From assembly GCA_900547995.1 (NCBI GenBank), contig URIY01000033.1:1-19777 (forward strand): a stretch of 19,777 nucleotides of DNA, written 5' to 3'. The position numbers and the translations under genes were made by a program. Source of the stretch: an uncultured Mycoplasmatota bacterium. GTDB taxonomy: Bacteria > Bacillota_I > Bacilli_A > RF39 > UBA660. Positions 19,489 through 19,777 of this stretch are shown here, piece after piece (position 1 is the first letter of the stretch; each line of letters starts with the position of its first letter). A model generated the notes under the pieces. That model was given only the letters and a program-made list of their open reading frames with translations, did not search any database and was not told the origin of the DNA.

Positions 19489-19514
19489 AAAACTTCTCAC
19501 GAAGTTTTTTATTT
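19487..19514. terminator. Bidirectional terminator between the coat gene and the Rpn-type gene
   Basis: AAAAAACTTC (19487-19496) and GAAGTTTTTT (19501-19510) form a perfect 10-bp stem with a TCAC loop, T-rich on both strands, between two convergent genes. Confidence 0.9.
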
Positions 19515-19532
19515 TAGACTTTTTATAAAAAA

Positions 19533-19777
19533 TTATTGTAATTGTTCTATTTCTTCTATAGATAAACCGGTTGCAAGTGAGATGCTTTGAATAGGTAAAT
19601 TTTGTTTAAGTAAATTTTTAGCAATCTCAATATTTCTAATATTTTTACCTTTATTCATGCCATCATCATAACCAGTTTCATAACTATCCGATAAATCTTG
19701 TTTATGGGCTTCTTCTAAATCATAATAACCAACAAAATCTGGATCAGTACTTAATTCTTCTACTCTTCTTATACATG
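19533..19777 (-). CDS. C-terminal part of an Rpn/PD-(D/E)XK nuclease family protein (partial)
   Basis: An open frame of 80 codons runs from the window edge to a TAA at 19533-19535. The visible tail reads ...LSTDPDFVGYYDLEEAHKQD, then ETGYDDGMNKGKNIRNIEIA, then LATGLSIEEIEQL. A Gly/Lys/Asp-rich hinge followed by a short helix-turn-helix-like end (KNLLKQNLPIQSISLATGLSIEEIEQL) is typical of the C-terminus of Rpn family (recombination-promoting nuclease, formerly transposase_31/PDDEXK_2) proteins, which are abundant in gut Firmicutes. The catalytic domain would be outside the window. No start is visible, so it is not possible to say whether the gene is intact. Confidence 0.72.
   Translation of the reverse strand, partial: CIRRVEELSTDPDFVGYYDLEEAHKQDLSDSYETGYDDGMNKGKNIRNIEIAKNLLKQNLPIQSISLATGLSIEEIEQLQ

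Overview
The window is very AT-rich and reads as the chromosome of a low-G+C, spore-forming member of the Firmicutes (Bacilli-like, possibly one of the uncultured gut lineages near Erysipelotrichia/RF39; the exact lineage is inference). Support comes from two alpha/beta-type small acid-soluble spore proteins, a CotY/CotZ-type spore coat protein, a YutH-like coat protein, EzrA and a CdaA/CdaR pair. Shine-Dalgarno (SD) sites are strong, tRNA genes encode their CCA ends, and TGA is used as a stop, so the code is the standard bacterial one.

Layout. Positions 1-4301 (minus strand) hold the first codons of an unknown gene, two SASP genes, thiI, a Nudix hydrolase gene and ezrA. This resembles the Bacillus order ezrA-nifZ-thiI-sspA, except that the cysteine desulfurase is missing and a Nudix gene sits in its place. 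Positions 4527-8925 are a compact 4.4-kb integrated element inserted in the 3' end of a tRNA-Pro gene and bounded by a 17-bp direct repeat identical to the tRNA 3' end. Positions 8909-10093 hold twelve tRNA genes in two minus-strand transcription units (Val-Thr-Tyr-Gln-Lys, then Leu-Ser-fMet-Asp-Phe-Arg-Pro), each with a recognisable promoter. From 10136 to 18920 there are housekeeping and sporulation genes: an S1-domain regulator, an Nfu-type scaffold, a YutH-like protein, an Asn/Gln-rich unknown, cdaR, cdaA, an acidic membrane protein, trmL, and a three-gene set with a stand-alone ClpB-D1-like ATPase flanked by two membrane-attached thioredoxin-fold proteins. A LysM protein gene diverges from a Cys-rich spore coat gene, and both have mother-cell-type promoter elements. 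The window ends in the C-terminus of an Rpn/PD-(D/E)XK-type protein.

The most interesting region is the integrated element. It encodes a phiX174-gpA-like HUH replication initiator (HYH plus YxxxYxxK), a tyrosine integrase, an XRE repressor, an excisionase-like HTH protein and three small unknown proteins, with no capsid, coat, Zot-like, relaxase or resistance gene. Within the 5' end of rep lies a long inverted repeat followed at once by CTTGATA, the nick-site core of phiX174 and pC194-type plasmids, so it is a strong candidate double-strand origin. Repressor and early gene are divergently transcribed from overlapping promoter regions that carry two 13-bp palindromic operators (GACAC-N3-GTGTC). 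The whole looks like a self-replicating, lysogeny-controlled integrating plasmid or a satellite of a small ssDNA phage. A second partial copy of its tRNA-proximal end beyond the distal att site suggests repeated insertion at this tRNA.
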